Of a stretch of 64,000 nucleotides of DNA, positions 17,777 through 25,809 are shown in pieces. The position numbers and the translations under genes were made by a program. The stretch is from NCBI GenBank assembly GCA_963843275.1, contig CAWJJM010000011.1, forward strand, positions 148,379-212,378, read 5' to 3'. This DNA comes from CAWJJM01 sp963843275. Its GTDB lineage: Bacteria; Acidobacteriota; Thermoanaerobaculia; Multivoradales; JBCCEF01. Every line of letters begins with the position of its first letter. Position 1 is the stretch's first letter. The notes under the pieces were generated by a model. The model was given only the letters and a program-made list of their open reading frames with translations, had not been told where the DNA came from and searched no databases.

Positions 17777-18721
17777 ATGTGGCGCCGCATCCCAGCCGCT
17801 CACCGTCCCCGCCGGGCGAGCGCCGTCGCCTCCGCCGCGCTCCTGCTGGCGGCGCTCGCCGCCTGCGGCCCGCCCACCAACCCGGACTCCGGGACCGCCG
17901 CGCCGCGGCTCGAGGTGGCCGTGTCGGTGCCGCCGCTCGCCTACCTCGTCGACCGCGTCGGCGCCGAGCGGGTCGCCGTGGAGGTGATGATCCCGCCGGG
18001 CTTTTCGCCGCACGATTTCGAGCCGTCGCCGCAGCAGATCGCCGGGCTCTCCGACGCGGCGCTCTACGTCGCCGTCGGCCATCCCGACTTCAGCTTCGAG
18101 AAGCGCTACATCGACCCGGTGCTCGCCGACCGGCCCGAGCTGCCGATCGTGCGCCTGACCGACTTCGCCGACGAGCTGCCGCCGGCCGGCGACGAGGACG
18201 ACCCCCACCTGTGGCTGTCGCCGGCGGTGATGACCGCGGCGGCGGGCGCCGTGGCCGAGGTGCTCGAGCACCGCGACCCGGCCCACGCCGACCTCTACCG
18301 GCACAACCTCGACGCCTTCCGCGCCGACGTGGTGAAGCTGGACGCCGAGATCCGCCGCCAGCTCACCGGTCTGGCGGGCCGCGCCTTCTTCATCTACCAC
18401 CCCGCCTGGGGACCGTTCGCCGCCGAGTACGGCCTCGAGCAGGTGGCGATCGAGCGGGCGGGCAAGGAGCCGAGCCCGCGCCAGCTGGCGCGCCTGATCG
18501 AGCGCGCCCGCGCCGAGGGCGCCACGACGATCTTCGTGCAGAAGGGGGCCGCCGCCCGCCCCGCCCGGGCCCTGGCCGCCGAGCTCGGGGTCGAGGTGGT
18601 CCCGCTCGACCCGCTGGCCTACAACTGGCCCGACGCCCTGCGCACCGCCGCCAGCGACCTGCACGACGCGCTCGCGGCCGCGGCGGACGGTGCCGCGGCG
18701 CCTGCCGACCATGGAACCTGA
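17777..18721 (+). CDS. znuA: Zinc ABC transporter substrate-binding lipoprotein
   Basis: The 314-residue cluster A-I binding protein has a lipoprotein signal (LLLAALAAC, lipidated Cys30), so it is tethered to a membrane. Metal ligands are His79 (FSPHDFEPS), His144 (DPHLWLSP), His208 (YHPAWGPF) and Asp278 (PLDPLAYNW), the 3-His plus acid set of zinc-type binders. The loop before His144 is short and acidic (PPAGDEDDPH), not the long His-rich loop of many ZnuA proteins. The His third ligand favours zinc over manganese. ATGGAGG lies just before the start. The first gene of a znuA-znuC-znuB operon; no clear Zur box was found upstream. Confidence 0.9.
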   Translation: MWRRIPAAHRPRRASAVASAALLLAALAACGPPTNPDSGTAAPRLEVAVSVPPLAYLVDRVGAERVAVEVMIPPGFSPHDFEPSPQQIAGLSDAALYVAVGHPDFSFEKRYIDPVLADRPELPIVRLTDFADELPPAGDEDDPHLWLSPAVMTAAAGAVAEVLEHRDPAHADLYRHNLDAFRADVVKLDAEIRRQLTGLAGRAFFIYHPAWGPFAAEYGLEQVAIERAGKEPSPRQLARLIERARAEGATTIFVQKGAAARPARALAAELGVEVVPLDPLAYNWPDALRTAASDLHDALAAAADGAAAPADHGT

Positions 18722-19529
18722 CCGTCCCGCCCCCGCCGCCGGGCCGGCCGCCGGTGCCGCCGCACCGCGGCCGTTGCTCGAGGTCGACCGGGTCACCTTC
18801 GGCTACGACGACCGGCCGGTGCTCGAGGACGTCAGCTTCGTCGTCCGCGAGGGGGACTTCCTGGCCGTCCTGGGCCCCAACGGGGGCGGCAAGACGACCC
18901 TGCTGAAGATCCTCCTCGGCCTGCTGACGCCGTGGTCGGGCACGGTGCGCCGACATCTCTCGGGGCGCCGCGGCGCGCTGGGCTACGTGCCGCAGTTCGC
19001 CGGCTTCGACCGCAGCTTCCCGCTGCGGGTCGAGGACCTCGTGCGCATGGGCCGGCTCGGGCTGCGCGGCCCCGTCGTCCCCTACCGGCGGAGCGACCGT
19101 ACGGCGGCGGCGCGGGCCGTCGAGCGCATGGGGCTGGCGGCGCAGCGGCGCGCCCACGTGTCGGAGCTCTCCGGCGGCCAGCTCCAGCGCGCCCTGATCG
19201 CCCGCGCCCTGGCCGGGGACCCCGAGCTGCTGCTGCTCGACGAGCCGCTCGCCTCGGTCGACGCCGAGGCACGCCTGTCGCTGGTGGACCTGCTGCGCGA
19301 GCTCCACCACGACATCCCGGTGCTGGTGGTCACCCACGACCTCACGCCCTTCGCCGGCGCGGTCCGCCAGATCGCCTGCGTCAACCGGCGCCTCCACTAC
19401 CACGCCGAGGGCCGCCTGACCAGCGCCATGCTGGAGGAGGTCTACGGCTGCCCGGTCGAGCTGATCGCCCACGGCGTCCCCCACCGCGTCCTGGCGCCCC
19501 ATGCCGACCCGGCCGAGCCGCCGCGGTGA
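18711..19529 (+). CDS. znuC: Zinc ABC transporter ATP-binding protein
   Basis: The 272-residue ATPase contains Walker A GPNGGGKTT, the ABC signature LSGGQLQRALIARAL, Walker B LLLLDEPLAS and the switch His in VVTHDL. It powers uptake of the metal delivered by ZnuA through ZnuB. The ATG at 18711 lies inside the end of znuA (11-base overlap), and its stop overlaps the znuB GTG, so the three proteins are coupled in translation. An upstream in-frame ATG at 18690 would overlap znuA further and only adds seven residues. Confidence 0.93.
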   Translation: MEPDRPAPAAGPAAGAAAPRPLLEVDRVTFGYDDRPVLEDVSFVVREGDFLAVLGPNGGGKTTLLKILLGLLTPWSGTVRRHLSGRRGALGYVPQFAGFDRSFPLRVEDLVRMGRLGLRGPVVPYRRSDRTAAARAVERMGLAAQRRAHVSELSGGQLQRALIARALAGDPELLLLDEPLASVDAEARLSLVDLLRELHHDIPVLVVTHDLTPFAGAVRQIACVNRRLHYHAEGRLTSAMLEEVYGCPVELIAHGVPHRVLAPHADPAEPPR

Positions 19530-20401
19530 TCCACGACTTCCTGACCCACGACTTCCTGCGCCACGCCCTGGCGGCGGGGCTGCTGGCCAGCGTCCTGTGC
19601 GGCGTCGTCGGCACGCTCGTGGTGGTCAAGCGCCTGGTCTTCCTGGGGGCGGGGATCAGCCACGCCTCGTTCGGCGGGCTCGGCGTCTGCTACTACCTGG
19701 GGCTCGACCCCTTCCTCGGCGCCGCCGCGGTGGCGGTGCTGTCGGCGCTCGCCCTGGGCGCCGCCAGCGGCCGCCCGGGGGCGGCGCGCGGCCACGACGC
19801 CCGGATCGGGATCCTGTGGGCGGTGGGGATGGCGGTCGGCGTGGTCTTCGTCCACTGGACGCCGGGTTACGCCCCGAACCTGATGGCCTACCTGTTCGGC
19901 AACATCCTCACCGTCGGCAGCCGCGACGTGCTGCTGGCGGCCGCCCTGGTGGTCGCCGTGGTGGCCGGCTTCGGCGTCTTCTACAAGGAGACCGTGGCGG
20001 TGGCGTTCGACGAGGAGTTCGCCGCCGTGCAGGGGCTGCCGGTGCGGCTCGCGATGACCCTCATCCTGCTGCTGACGGCGCTGTCGGTGGTCTTCCTGAT
20101 CCAGCTCGTCGGCATCATCCTGGCGATCGCCCTGCTCACCATCCCCCCGGTGGCGGCGCTGATGGTCTTCCGCCGCTTCCTGGCGGTGGTCGTCGCCTCG
20201 ACGCTGCTGGGGGCGGCGATGACCGTCGGCGGGCTGGCGCTGTCGTACGCCTGGGATCTGCCGTCGGGACCGGCGATGGTCCTGCTCGGGGCGGCCGGGC
20301 TGGCGCTGCTCGCCGGCGCCCGCCGGCTGGCGCGACACCCCGCCAGGGCTACATCCGCAGCAGCACCGATCCCCAGTGCAGCCCCGCCCCCAGGGCGGTG
20401 A
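19526..20401 (+). CDS. znuB: Zinc ABC transporter permease
   Basis: The 291-residue ABC-3 family permease has about eight hydrophobic segments and the conserved LGAGISHASFGG (near residues 35-46) and TIPPVAALMVFRRF regions. It forms the inner-membrane channel of the znu system. It starts at a GTG overlapping the znuC stop (GTGA). The last ~17 residues (rich in Ala, Pro and Ser) overlap the end of the convergent fabH-like gene by 53 bases, which suggests an extended, non-essential tail. Confidence 0.9.
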   Translation: MIHDFLTHDFLRHALAAGLLASVLCGVVGTLVVVKRLVFLGAGISHASFGGLGVCYYLGLDPFLGAAAVAVLSALALGAASGRPGAARGHDARIGILWAVGMAVGVVFVHWTPGYAPNLMAYLFGNILTVGSRDVLLAAALVVAVVAGFGVFYKETVAVAFDEEFAAVQGLPVRLAMTLILLLTALSVVFLIQLVGIILAIALLTIPPVAALMVFRRFLAVVVASTLLGAAMTVGGLALSYAWDLPSGPAMVLLGAAGLALLAGARRLARHPARATSAAAPIPSAAPPPGR

Positions 20402-21419
20402 GGGCGACCAGCGCGCCGGGCGGGGCCTTGCCCTCCAGCCGCGCCTCGTGGAAGGCGAGCGGCAGGGTGGCCGAGGTCGTGTTGCCGTACTTCTGGATGT
20501 TGTTGTGCACGCGCTCATCGGGGAGGCCGAGCGCCCGCTGCGCCACCTGGTTGATGCGCAGGTTGGCCTGGTGCATGACCAGCAGGTCGACGTCGTCGAT
20601 CCCCAGACCGTGGCGCCCCAGCAGCTCGCGCGTGACCTCCGGCATGCGGGTCACCGCGAGCTTGAACACCTGCCGCCCGTCCATCACCGGCACCGACTCG
20701 CCGGCCGTCACCATCTCGGCGGTGACGAAGGGGCGCCGCGCCGAGCCCAGCCCCGGGACGTAGAGGATGTCCTTGTGGCTGCCGTCGCCGTACAGCGCGG
20801 AGCCCAGGATGCCGCGGCCCTCGGCGGCGTCGCCGGCGCGGAACACCATGGCGCCGGCGGCGTCGCCGAACAGCACCACCAGGTGGCGGAACCGCGAGTT
20901 CCAGGCGAAATCCTCCTCGCCGAGCGTCCCCTCGCCCCCCTCGAGCAGCTCCCAGGTGGCGGGGGAGAACGGCATCAGGGAGGTGTGGACGTCGGTGCCG
21001 ATCACCAGCACGGTGCGGGCCGTGCCGCTGCGGATCAGCGCGTCGGTGGTCTGCAGCGCGTAGGCGAAACCGGCGCACTGCTGGCGCAGGTCGAGCGCCG
21101 GCAGGGGCGGCAGGCCGAGGCGCTCCTGGATCAGGGTGCCGCAGCCGGGGAAGTAGTGGTCCGGGGTCATGGTGGCGCAGACCAGGTAGTCCACCTCCCC
21201 CGGCTCGACGCCGGCGTCGGCCAGCGCCGCGCGCCCCGCCACGGCACCGAGGTCGGCCGACGTCGTGCCGCGCTCGACGAAGCGCCGCTCCTCGATGCCG
21301 CTGCGCTCGCGGATCCACTCGTCGGACGTCTCGAGGACGCGGGACAGGCGGTGGTTGTCGACCACCCGGTCGGGCACGGCGATGCCGCTGCCCGCGAAGA
21401 CGGCACGAGGCTCGCTCAT
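20349..21419 (-). CDS. fabH: 3-oxoacyl-ACP synthase III family protein
   Basis: The 356-residue thiolase-fold enzyme has the KAS III catalytic triad: Cys115 in LDLRQQCAGFAYALQ, His283 in MHQANLRI and Asn313 in KYGNTTSATLP. KAS III condenses acyl-CoA with malonyl-ACP to start fatty-acid synthesis. The gene is not beside other fab genes but follows a GWxTD lipoprotein and folE. Therefore it may be a paralogue working in another acyl condensation (for instance secondary lipid or quorum-signal synthesis), and the gene symbol is tentative. Residues before the Cys are slightly divergent from E. coli FabH. The start is 38 bases after the lipoprotein stop. Confidence 0.82.
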   Translation of the reverse strand: MSEPRAVFAGSGIAVPDRVVDNHRLSRVLETSDEWIRERSGIEERRFVERGTTSADLGAVAGRAALADAGVEPGEVDYLVCATMTPDHYFPGCGTLIQERLGLPPLPALDLRQQCAGFAYALQTTDALIRSGTARTVLVIGTDVHTSLMPFSPATWELLEGGEGTLGEEDFAWNSRFRHLVVLFGDAAGAMVFRAGDAAEGRGILGSALYGDGSHKDILYVPGLGSARRPFVTAEMVTAGESVPVMDGRQVFKLAVTRMPEVTRELLGRHGLGIDDVDLLVMHQANLRINQVAQRALGLPDERVHNNIQKYGNTTSATLPLAFHEARLEGKAPPGALVALTALGAGLHWGSVLLRM

Positions 21420-21457
21420 GGTCGTTGCACCTCCACAGCCAGGGCGCCCGGGCGCCG

Positions 21458-22072
21458 TCAGAAGGGCCGGACCGGGGTGGGCGGCGCCGACCCGGGCCGC
21501 GGGATGTAGAACTCGGTCAGGTCGCCGCGCCGGACGAAACGGTAGACGCGGTCGGGGCGCTTGCCGTCCAGGCCGGGCGGCGCGTCGGCCGGGTACTTCC
21601 ACACCGTCACCGGCGGGTCGCGGGGGTCGGCCGCGATCTCGTGGTCGACGTCCTCCGGCTCGCCGTAGAGGACGTAGACCGTGCCGCGGGCGGTGCGCCG
21701 ACCCCGGTAGCCGGCCTCGCCGTAGCGCCGGTCGGCCTCCGCGACGCGCTCGTCGAAGAGGTTGCGCAGCGGGTTGTCGGGCCGGTTGGGGGCCGGGTTG
21801 CGCCGCGCCCAGAAAGCGTCGATGAACGCCTCGGCCGCGGCGTCGCCGTCGAGCGCCAGGTAGCGGTCGATCTCGTCCTCGCTGGCCATCCGCGCCACCG
21901 GGCCGACCAGCCACTGCGAGTAGGCCGGCGACAGCCGTGCGTTGGTGAGCTCGGCCGCGTCGGTGTGGCGCAGGCCGACGGCGCCGCCGGAGGCGCAGCC
22001 GGCGGCGGCGAGGGCCAGGGCGGCGAGGGCGAGGCGAGCGCGGCGGAGGTCAGCTACGGCGCAGAAGGTCAA
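21458..22072 (-). CDS. GWxTD-domain lipoprotein
   Basis: The 204-residue product has a lipoprotein signal ending LAAAGC (Cys26) and then the ~120-residue domain found in GWxTD proteins: EAFIDAFWARRNPAPNRPDN, EADRRYGEAGYRGRRTARG and VYVLYGEPEDVD. The family's eponymous GWxTD core appears here in a diverged form (GYRGRRT). The family is widespread in Acidobacteriota and Bacteroidota, usually as outer-surface or periplasmic proteins of unknown function. The start is a TTG at 22072. It is supported by GAGAGGAG 5 bases upstream and by the lack of any later ATG or GTG before the signal peptide; it lies inside the end of folE (23-base overlap). Confidence 0.8.
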   Translation of the reverse strand: MTFCAVADLRRARLALAALALAAAGCASGGAVGLRHTDAAELTNARLSPAYSQWLVGPVARMASEDEIDRYLALDGDAAAEAFIDAFWARRNPAPNRPDNPLRNLFDERVAEADRRYGEAGYRGRRTARGTVYVLYGEPEDVDHEIAADPRDPPVTVWKYPADAPPGLDGKRPDRVYRFVRRGDLTEFYIPRPGSAPPTPVRPF

Positions 22073-22712
22073 GGAACTCCTCTCGCACGGGGCGTTGGTG
22101 GAAGATGCCCCGGATCGCCGAGGTGGTGGTCAGCGCGCCCGGCTTCTTGACGCCGCGCATCTCGACGCACAGGTGGCGTGCCTCGATGACCACCACCGCG
22201 CCCAGCGGGCGCAGGTGCTCCTCGAGGAAGTTCACCACCTGCTCGGTCAGCCGCTCCTGGAGCTGCGGCCGCTTGGCGTAGAACTCGAGGATGCGGGCGA
22301 ACTTCGACAGCCCGAGGATGCGGTCGCGCGGGATGTAGGCGATGTGGGCGTGGCCGTAGAAGGGGACCAGGTGGTGCGCGCACATGGAGTAGAAGGGGAT
22401 GTTCTTCTCCATCACCATGTGGCTGTACGACTCGTCGTTGGGGAAGGTGGTCACCTTCGGCTCGGCGCCCTGCTCGAGGCCCTGGAACATCTCCAGGTAC
22501 ATGCGCGCCACCCGGCGGTCGGTGTCGCGCAGGTTGGGATCCTCGAGGTCGAGGCCGAGCTCGGTCAGGATGCCGCGGACGTGGCGGGCGAGGCGCGTCT
22601 CGCGCTCGTCGCGGAAGGGGCGGGGCCGTAGCGACGCCCCGTCGTCGTCCGCCTCCGCCTCGAAGTCGGCGGGCGGAGCGGTGTAGGTCTCGAGGCTGTC
22701 GGGATCGGTCAT
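22050..22712 (-). CDS. folE: GTP cyclohydrolase I
   Basis: This enzyme converts GTP to 7,8-dihydroneopterin triphosphate, the entry to tetrahydrofolate (and queuosine-type) synthesis. The 220-residue protein has the zinc ligands Cys111 and His114 in SMCAHHLVPF and Cys182 in EARHLCVEMRG. IAYIPRDRILGLSKFARI and the closing RGIFHQRPVREEFL are characteristic. The first ~35 residues are an acidic extension of low conservation. The gene follows moaB after 12 bases on the same strand, and the GWxTD lipoprotein gene starts inside it. Confidence 0.95.
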   Translation of the reverse strand: MTDPDSLETYTAPPADFEAEADDDGASLRPRPFRDERETRLARHVRGILTELGLDLEDPNLRDTDRRVARMYLEMFQGLEQGAEPKVTTFPNDESYSHMVMEKNIPFYSMCAHHLVPFYGHAHIAYIPRDRILGLSKFARILEFYAKRPQLQERLTEQVVNFLEEHLRPLGAVVVIEARHLCVEMRGVKKPGALTTTSAIRGIFHQRPVREEFLDLLRRS

Positions 22713-22724
22713 GGATCGACTATC

Positions 22725-23273
22725 TTAGCAGCGCCGGGGGTCGGTCCCCGGGGGCTTTCCACCGTGCTCCGGGCGGCGCGCCTGGGCCACCAGATGGCCC
22801 GCCTCCGGCAGGATGAGCCGCTCGCAGGCCAGCTCCACGGCGCGCGGCGAACCGGGCAGCGCGAACAGCGCCCGGCCGCGCGCCACCCCGCCGACCGCCC
22901 GCGACAGCATCGCCGCCGCCCCCACCTGCTCGAAGGACAGCAGCCGGAACAGCTCGCCGAAGCCGGGCAGCACGCGCTCGAGCAACGGCTCGACCGCCTC
23001 CAGCGTCACGTCGCGCGGCGCCACCCCGGTCCCGCCGGTCAGCACCACCACGTCCACCTCCGACCGCGCCAGCAGGCCAGCGACCAGCGGCCGGATCGCG
23101 GCCACCTCGTCGCGTACCCGCCGCGCTTCGACGACCCGGTGTCCGGCCGCCTCCACCAGCTCGCGGGCCCGGCTCCCGGAGACGTCGTCGGCGGCGCCGC
23201 GGGTGTCGGACACCGTCACGAGCGCGAAGCCGAGGCGGGCCGGCGCCTGGCGCAGATGCTCGTCGCGTGCCAT
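22725..23273 (-). CDS. moaB: MoaB/MogA-type molybdopterin biosynthesis protein
   Basis: The 182-residue protein has the MPT-binding fold: FALVTVSDTRG (16-26), VVVLTGGTGVAPRDVT (75-90, the nucleotide/molybdopterin loop) and ALFALPGSPRAV. Family members adenylylate molybdopterin (MogA-like) before molybdenum insertion, though MoaB proteins in some bacteria are not essential. Length favours MoaB/MogA over the longer MoeA. No other moa/moe genes are in the window, so the full pathway must be elsewhere. It is the first gene of the moaB-folE-lipoprotein-fabH run. Confidence 0.9.
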   Translation of the reverse strand: MARDEHLRQAPARLGFALVTVSDTRGAADDVSGSRARELVEAAGHRVVEARRVRDEVAAIRPLVAGLLARSEVDVVVLTGGTGVAPRDVTLEAVEPLLERVLPGFGELFRLLSFEQVGAAAMLSRAVGGVARGRALFALPGSPRAVELACERLILPEAGHLVAQARRPEHGGKPPGTDPRRC

Positions 23274-23328
23274 GGGCGGCAGGCTAACACCGTCGCGGGG
23301 CGGCCGCCGGCCGCTAGAATGCCGCCCC

Positions 23329-25809
23329 GTGGCCCCGCGCTTCGACGGCGAACGCCTGACCCTCGAGCTTTCGGTGGCCGACCTGTTGGAGGGGTCGGCG
23401 CAGCGCCACCTCGGGTTCGCCCACCGCGGCGGCTACGAGCGGCTCTGGCTGGGGCAGGCCATCCACAGCCGCTACCAGGAGCAGGCGCTGGCGGCGGACG
23501 GCAGCTACCGCCGCGAGGTGACGCTCGACCTCACCTTCGGCCACCGCGGCTGGGAGGTGACCCTGTCGGGCCGCGCCGACGGCCTGCGCCGCGACCCCGA
23601 CGGTGTCGCCGTGGTGGAGGAGATCAAGTCGGTGCGCCGCGGCGGCGAGCTGGCGCCGGCGGTGCGCGACCTCTACGAGCAGCAGGCGCGCCTCTACGCC
23701 TGGCTCCTGCACCGGCGCGACGGCGCCCCGGTGCGCGCCGAGCTGGTGCTGATCGAGATCGGCGGCGACGGCCTCGAACGCCACCCGGTGGAGCTGCCGC
23801 TGGCCGCGGTCGAGGGGGCCGTCAAGCGCCGGCTCAACGCCCTGATCCGCGGCTTCGAGGCGTGCCGCATGGCGGCGCTGGCGCGGCGCGAGGCGGCCGC
23901 ACGGCTGACCTTCCCCTACCCCGAGCCGCGCCCCGGCCAGGAGGAGATCGTCGCCGCCGCCGAGACGGCGCTCGAGCACGGCGAGCACCTGCTGCTCGAG
24001 GCGCCGACCGGCATCGGCAAGACGGTCGCCGCCCTCTACCCCGCCCTGCGCCACTGCCTGACCCACGACCGGCGGCTCTTCGTGCTCACCGCGAAGACGC
24101 TGCAGCAGGAGATGGCCGAGACGGTCCTCGGGCTGCTCAACCGCGACCGCGCCTTCCACTCGCTGACCCTGCGCGCCAAGGCGAAGATGTGCGCCAACGA
24201 CCAGGTCATCTGCCACGAAGAGTACTGCCCGTACGCCCGCGACTATTACGGCAAGCTGGCGTCCAGCGGCCTGCTGCGCCGCCTGCTCGGGGAGAACGCC
24301 GGGCTCGACCCCGACGCCATCTTCGACGCGGCGCGCGCCACCGAGGTCTGCCCCTTCGAGGTGAGCCTCGAGCTCGCCGGCCGGGTCGAGGTGGTGGTCT
24401 GCGACTACAACTACGCCTTCGACCCGTACGTGGCGCTGTCGGACTTCGGGGCCGACACCGACCTGGCGGACACCGTGCTGGTGATCGACGAGATCCACAA
24501 CCTGGTCGACCGCGGGCGCGGCTACTACAGCCCGGCGCTCTCCGCCGATGCCGCCCGCCACGCGGCCGAGGTGCTGGCGCGCGGCGGCCAGGCGATCCAC
24601 CGGCGGATCGCCGAGCTCTGCCTGCGGGTGGCGGAGCGGGTGGAGGCGTTCGTCGCCGAGGCGCTCGACGAGGTCGGCGAGGCGCGGCCGGGCGGCGCCG
24701 GCGACGCGTCCTCCCGCGCCGTCGAGGTGCCGCTGCCCGAGGACGACCTGTGGAACCTGCGCCGCGAGCTCGACGCCGCCTTCGTCGACTACCTGGAGCA
24801 CAACCGGGAGCACCGCACCTTCCGCGCCGACGACCCGTTCGTCGCCCTCTACTTCGATTTCCTCAAGCTGCTCGACGGCATCGCCGTCGCCGACCACGCC
24901 TTCAGCCAGTGCGCCGAGCGCATCGCACCCGAGGGCCCCGGGGGCACCGGGGCGCGCCTGCGGGTGTTGTGCAAGGACCCCAGCCGCTTCCTCGGCGCGG
25001 TGCTCAACCGCGCCCACGCCACCATCGGGCTGTCGGCGACGCTGTCGCCGCCGGAGTTCTACCGCGACCTGCTCGGCTTCGACCGCGGGCGCACCGCCGC
25101 CGTCCACGTCCCCAGCCCGTTCCCGGCGGCGCACCGGCGGGTGGTGATCGACGCCACCGTCGCCACCCGTTACCGCGAGCGCCCGGCCTACGCGCGGCGC
25201 ATCGCCGAGCGCCTCGCCGCCTTCGCCCAGGCGGTGCCCGGCAACTGCCTCGCCCTGTTCCCGAGCTACGGCTTCCTCGCCCAGGTGGCGGCCGAGCTGC
25301 CACCGTCGGGCAAGCGCGTGCTGGTCCAGGAGGCGGCGAGCGGCGACCGCGAGCGCAACCGCATCCTCGAGGCGCTGCGCGGCACGCTGTTCGGCGACGT
25401 GCTGCTGCTGGCGGTCGCCGGGGGCGTCTTCGCCGAGGGGGTGGACTACCCCGGCGACGCGCTGAAGGCGGTGGCGGTCGTGGGTCCCTGCCTCCCCGGG
25501 CTCAGCCTCGAGCAACAGCTCCTGCGCGGCTTCTACGACGAGCGCTTCGAGCGCGGCTTCGAGTACGCCTTCGTGGTGCCGGGGATGACCCGGGTGGTGC
25601 AGGCCGCCGGCCGCCTGATCCGCTCGGCGGAGGACACCGGGGTCATCGCCCTGCTCGACCGCCGCTTCCTCGAGCGCCCCTACCGCGACCACCTGCCCGC
25701 GGACTGGCTGCCCGCCGAGGGCGCCGGCGCGCTGGCCGGCGACCCCGCCGAGGTCGCCGCGGCGTTCTTCGCGCCGCCGCGGCGCCGGGCCGGGGGCGGC
25801 GACGGTTGA
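23329..25809 (+). CDS. XPD/DinG-like Fe-S helicase fused to a PD-(D/E)XK nuclease domain
   Basis: The 826-residue protein joins two enzymes. Residues ~20-170 look like a PD-(D/E)XK nuclease (GRADGL with Asp84, then VVEEIKS with Glu98 and Lys100). From residue ~195 it is an SF2 helicase: Walker A APTGIGKT (Lys231), motif II DEIH (387-390) and motif VI QAAGRLIRS. Four cysteines (288, 295, 300 and 341) lie between motifs I and II, where XPD and DinG carry their [4Fe-4S] cluster. It therefore probably unwinds and cleaves DNA in repair. The start is the GTG at 23329; a nearby ATG at 23319 is out of frame. The gene is convergent with the M14 peptidase, with no spacer. Confidence 0.85.
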   Translation: MAPRFDGERLTLELSVADLLEGSAQRHLGFAHRGGYERLWLGQAIHSRYQEQALAADGSYRREVTLDLTFGHRGWEVTLSGRADGLRRDPDGVAVVEEIKSVRRGGELAPAVRDLYEQQARLYAWLLHRRDGAPVRAELVLIEIGGDGLERHPVELPLAAVEGAVKRRLNALIRGFEACRMAALARREAAARLTFPYPEPRPGQEEIVAAAETALEHGEHLLLEAPTGIGKTVAALYPALRHCLTHDRRLFVLTAKTLQQEMAETVLGLLNRDRAFHSLTLRAKAKMCANDQVICHEEYCPYARDYYGKLASSGLLRRLLGENAGLDPDAIFDAARATEVCPFEVSLELAGRVEVVVCDYNYAFDPYVALSDFGADTDLADTVLVIDEIHNLVDRGRGYYSPALSADAARHAAEVLARGGQAIHRRIAELCLRVAERVEAFVAEALDEVGEARPGGAGDASSRAVEVPLPEDDLWNLRRELDAAFVDYLEHNREHRTFRADDPFVALYFDFLKLLDGIAVADHAFSQCAERIAPEGPGGTGARLRVLCKDPSRFLGAVLNRAHATIGLSATLSPPEFYRDLLGFDRGRTAAVHVPSPFPAAHRRVVIDATVATRYRERPAYARRIAERLAAFAQAVPGNCLALFPSYGFLAQVAAELPPSGKRVLVQEAASGDRERNRILEALRGTLFGDVLLLAVAGGVFAEGVDYPGDALKAVAVVGPCLPGLSLEQQLLRGFYDERFERGFEYAFVVPGMTRVVQAAGRLIRSAEDTGVIALLDRRFLERPYRDHLPADWLPAEGAGALAGDPAEVAAAFFAPPRRRAGGGDG

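Noticed and set aside
23329..25809. Cas4 exonuclease for the N-terminal nuclease domain
   Set aside because: The Fe-S cysteines lie in the helicase part, not around the nuclease domain, and no CRISPR context exists.
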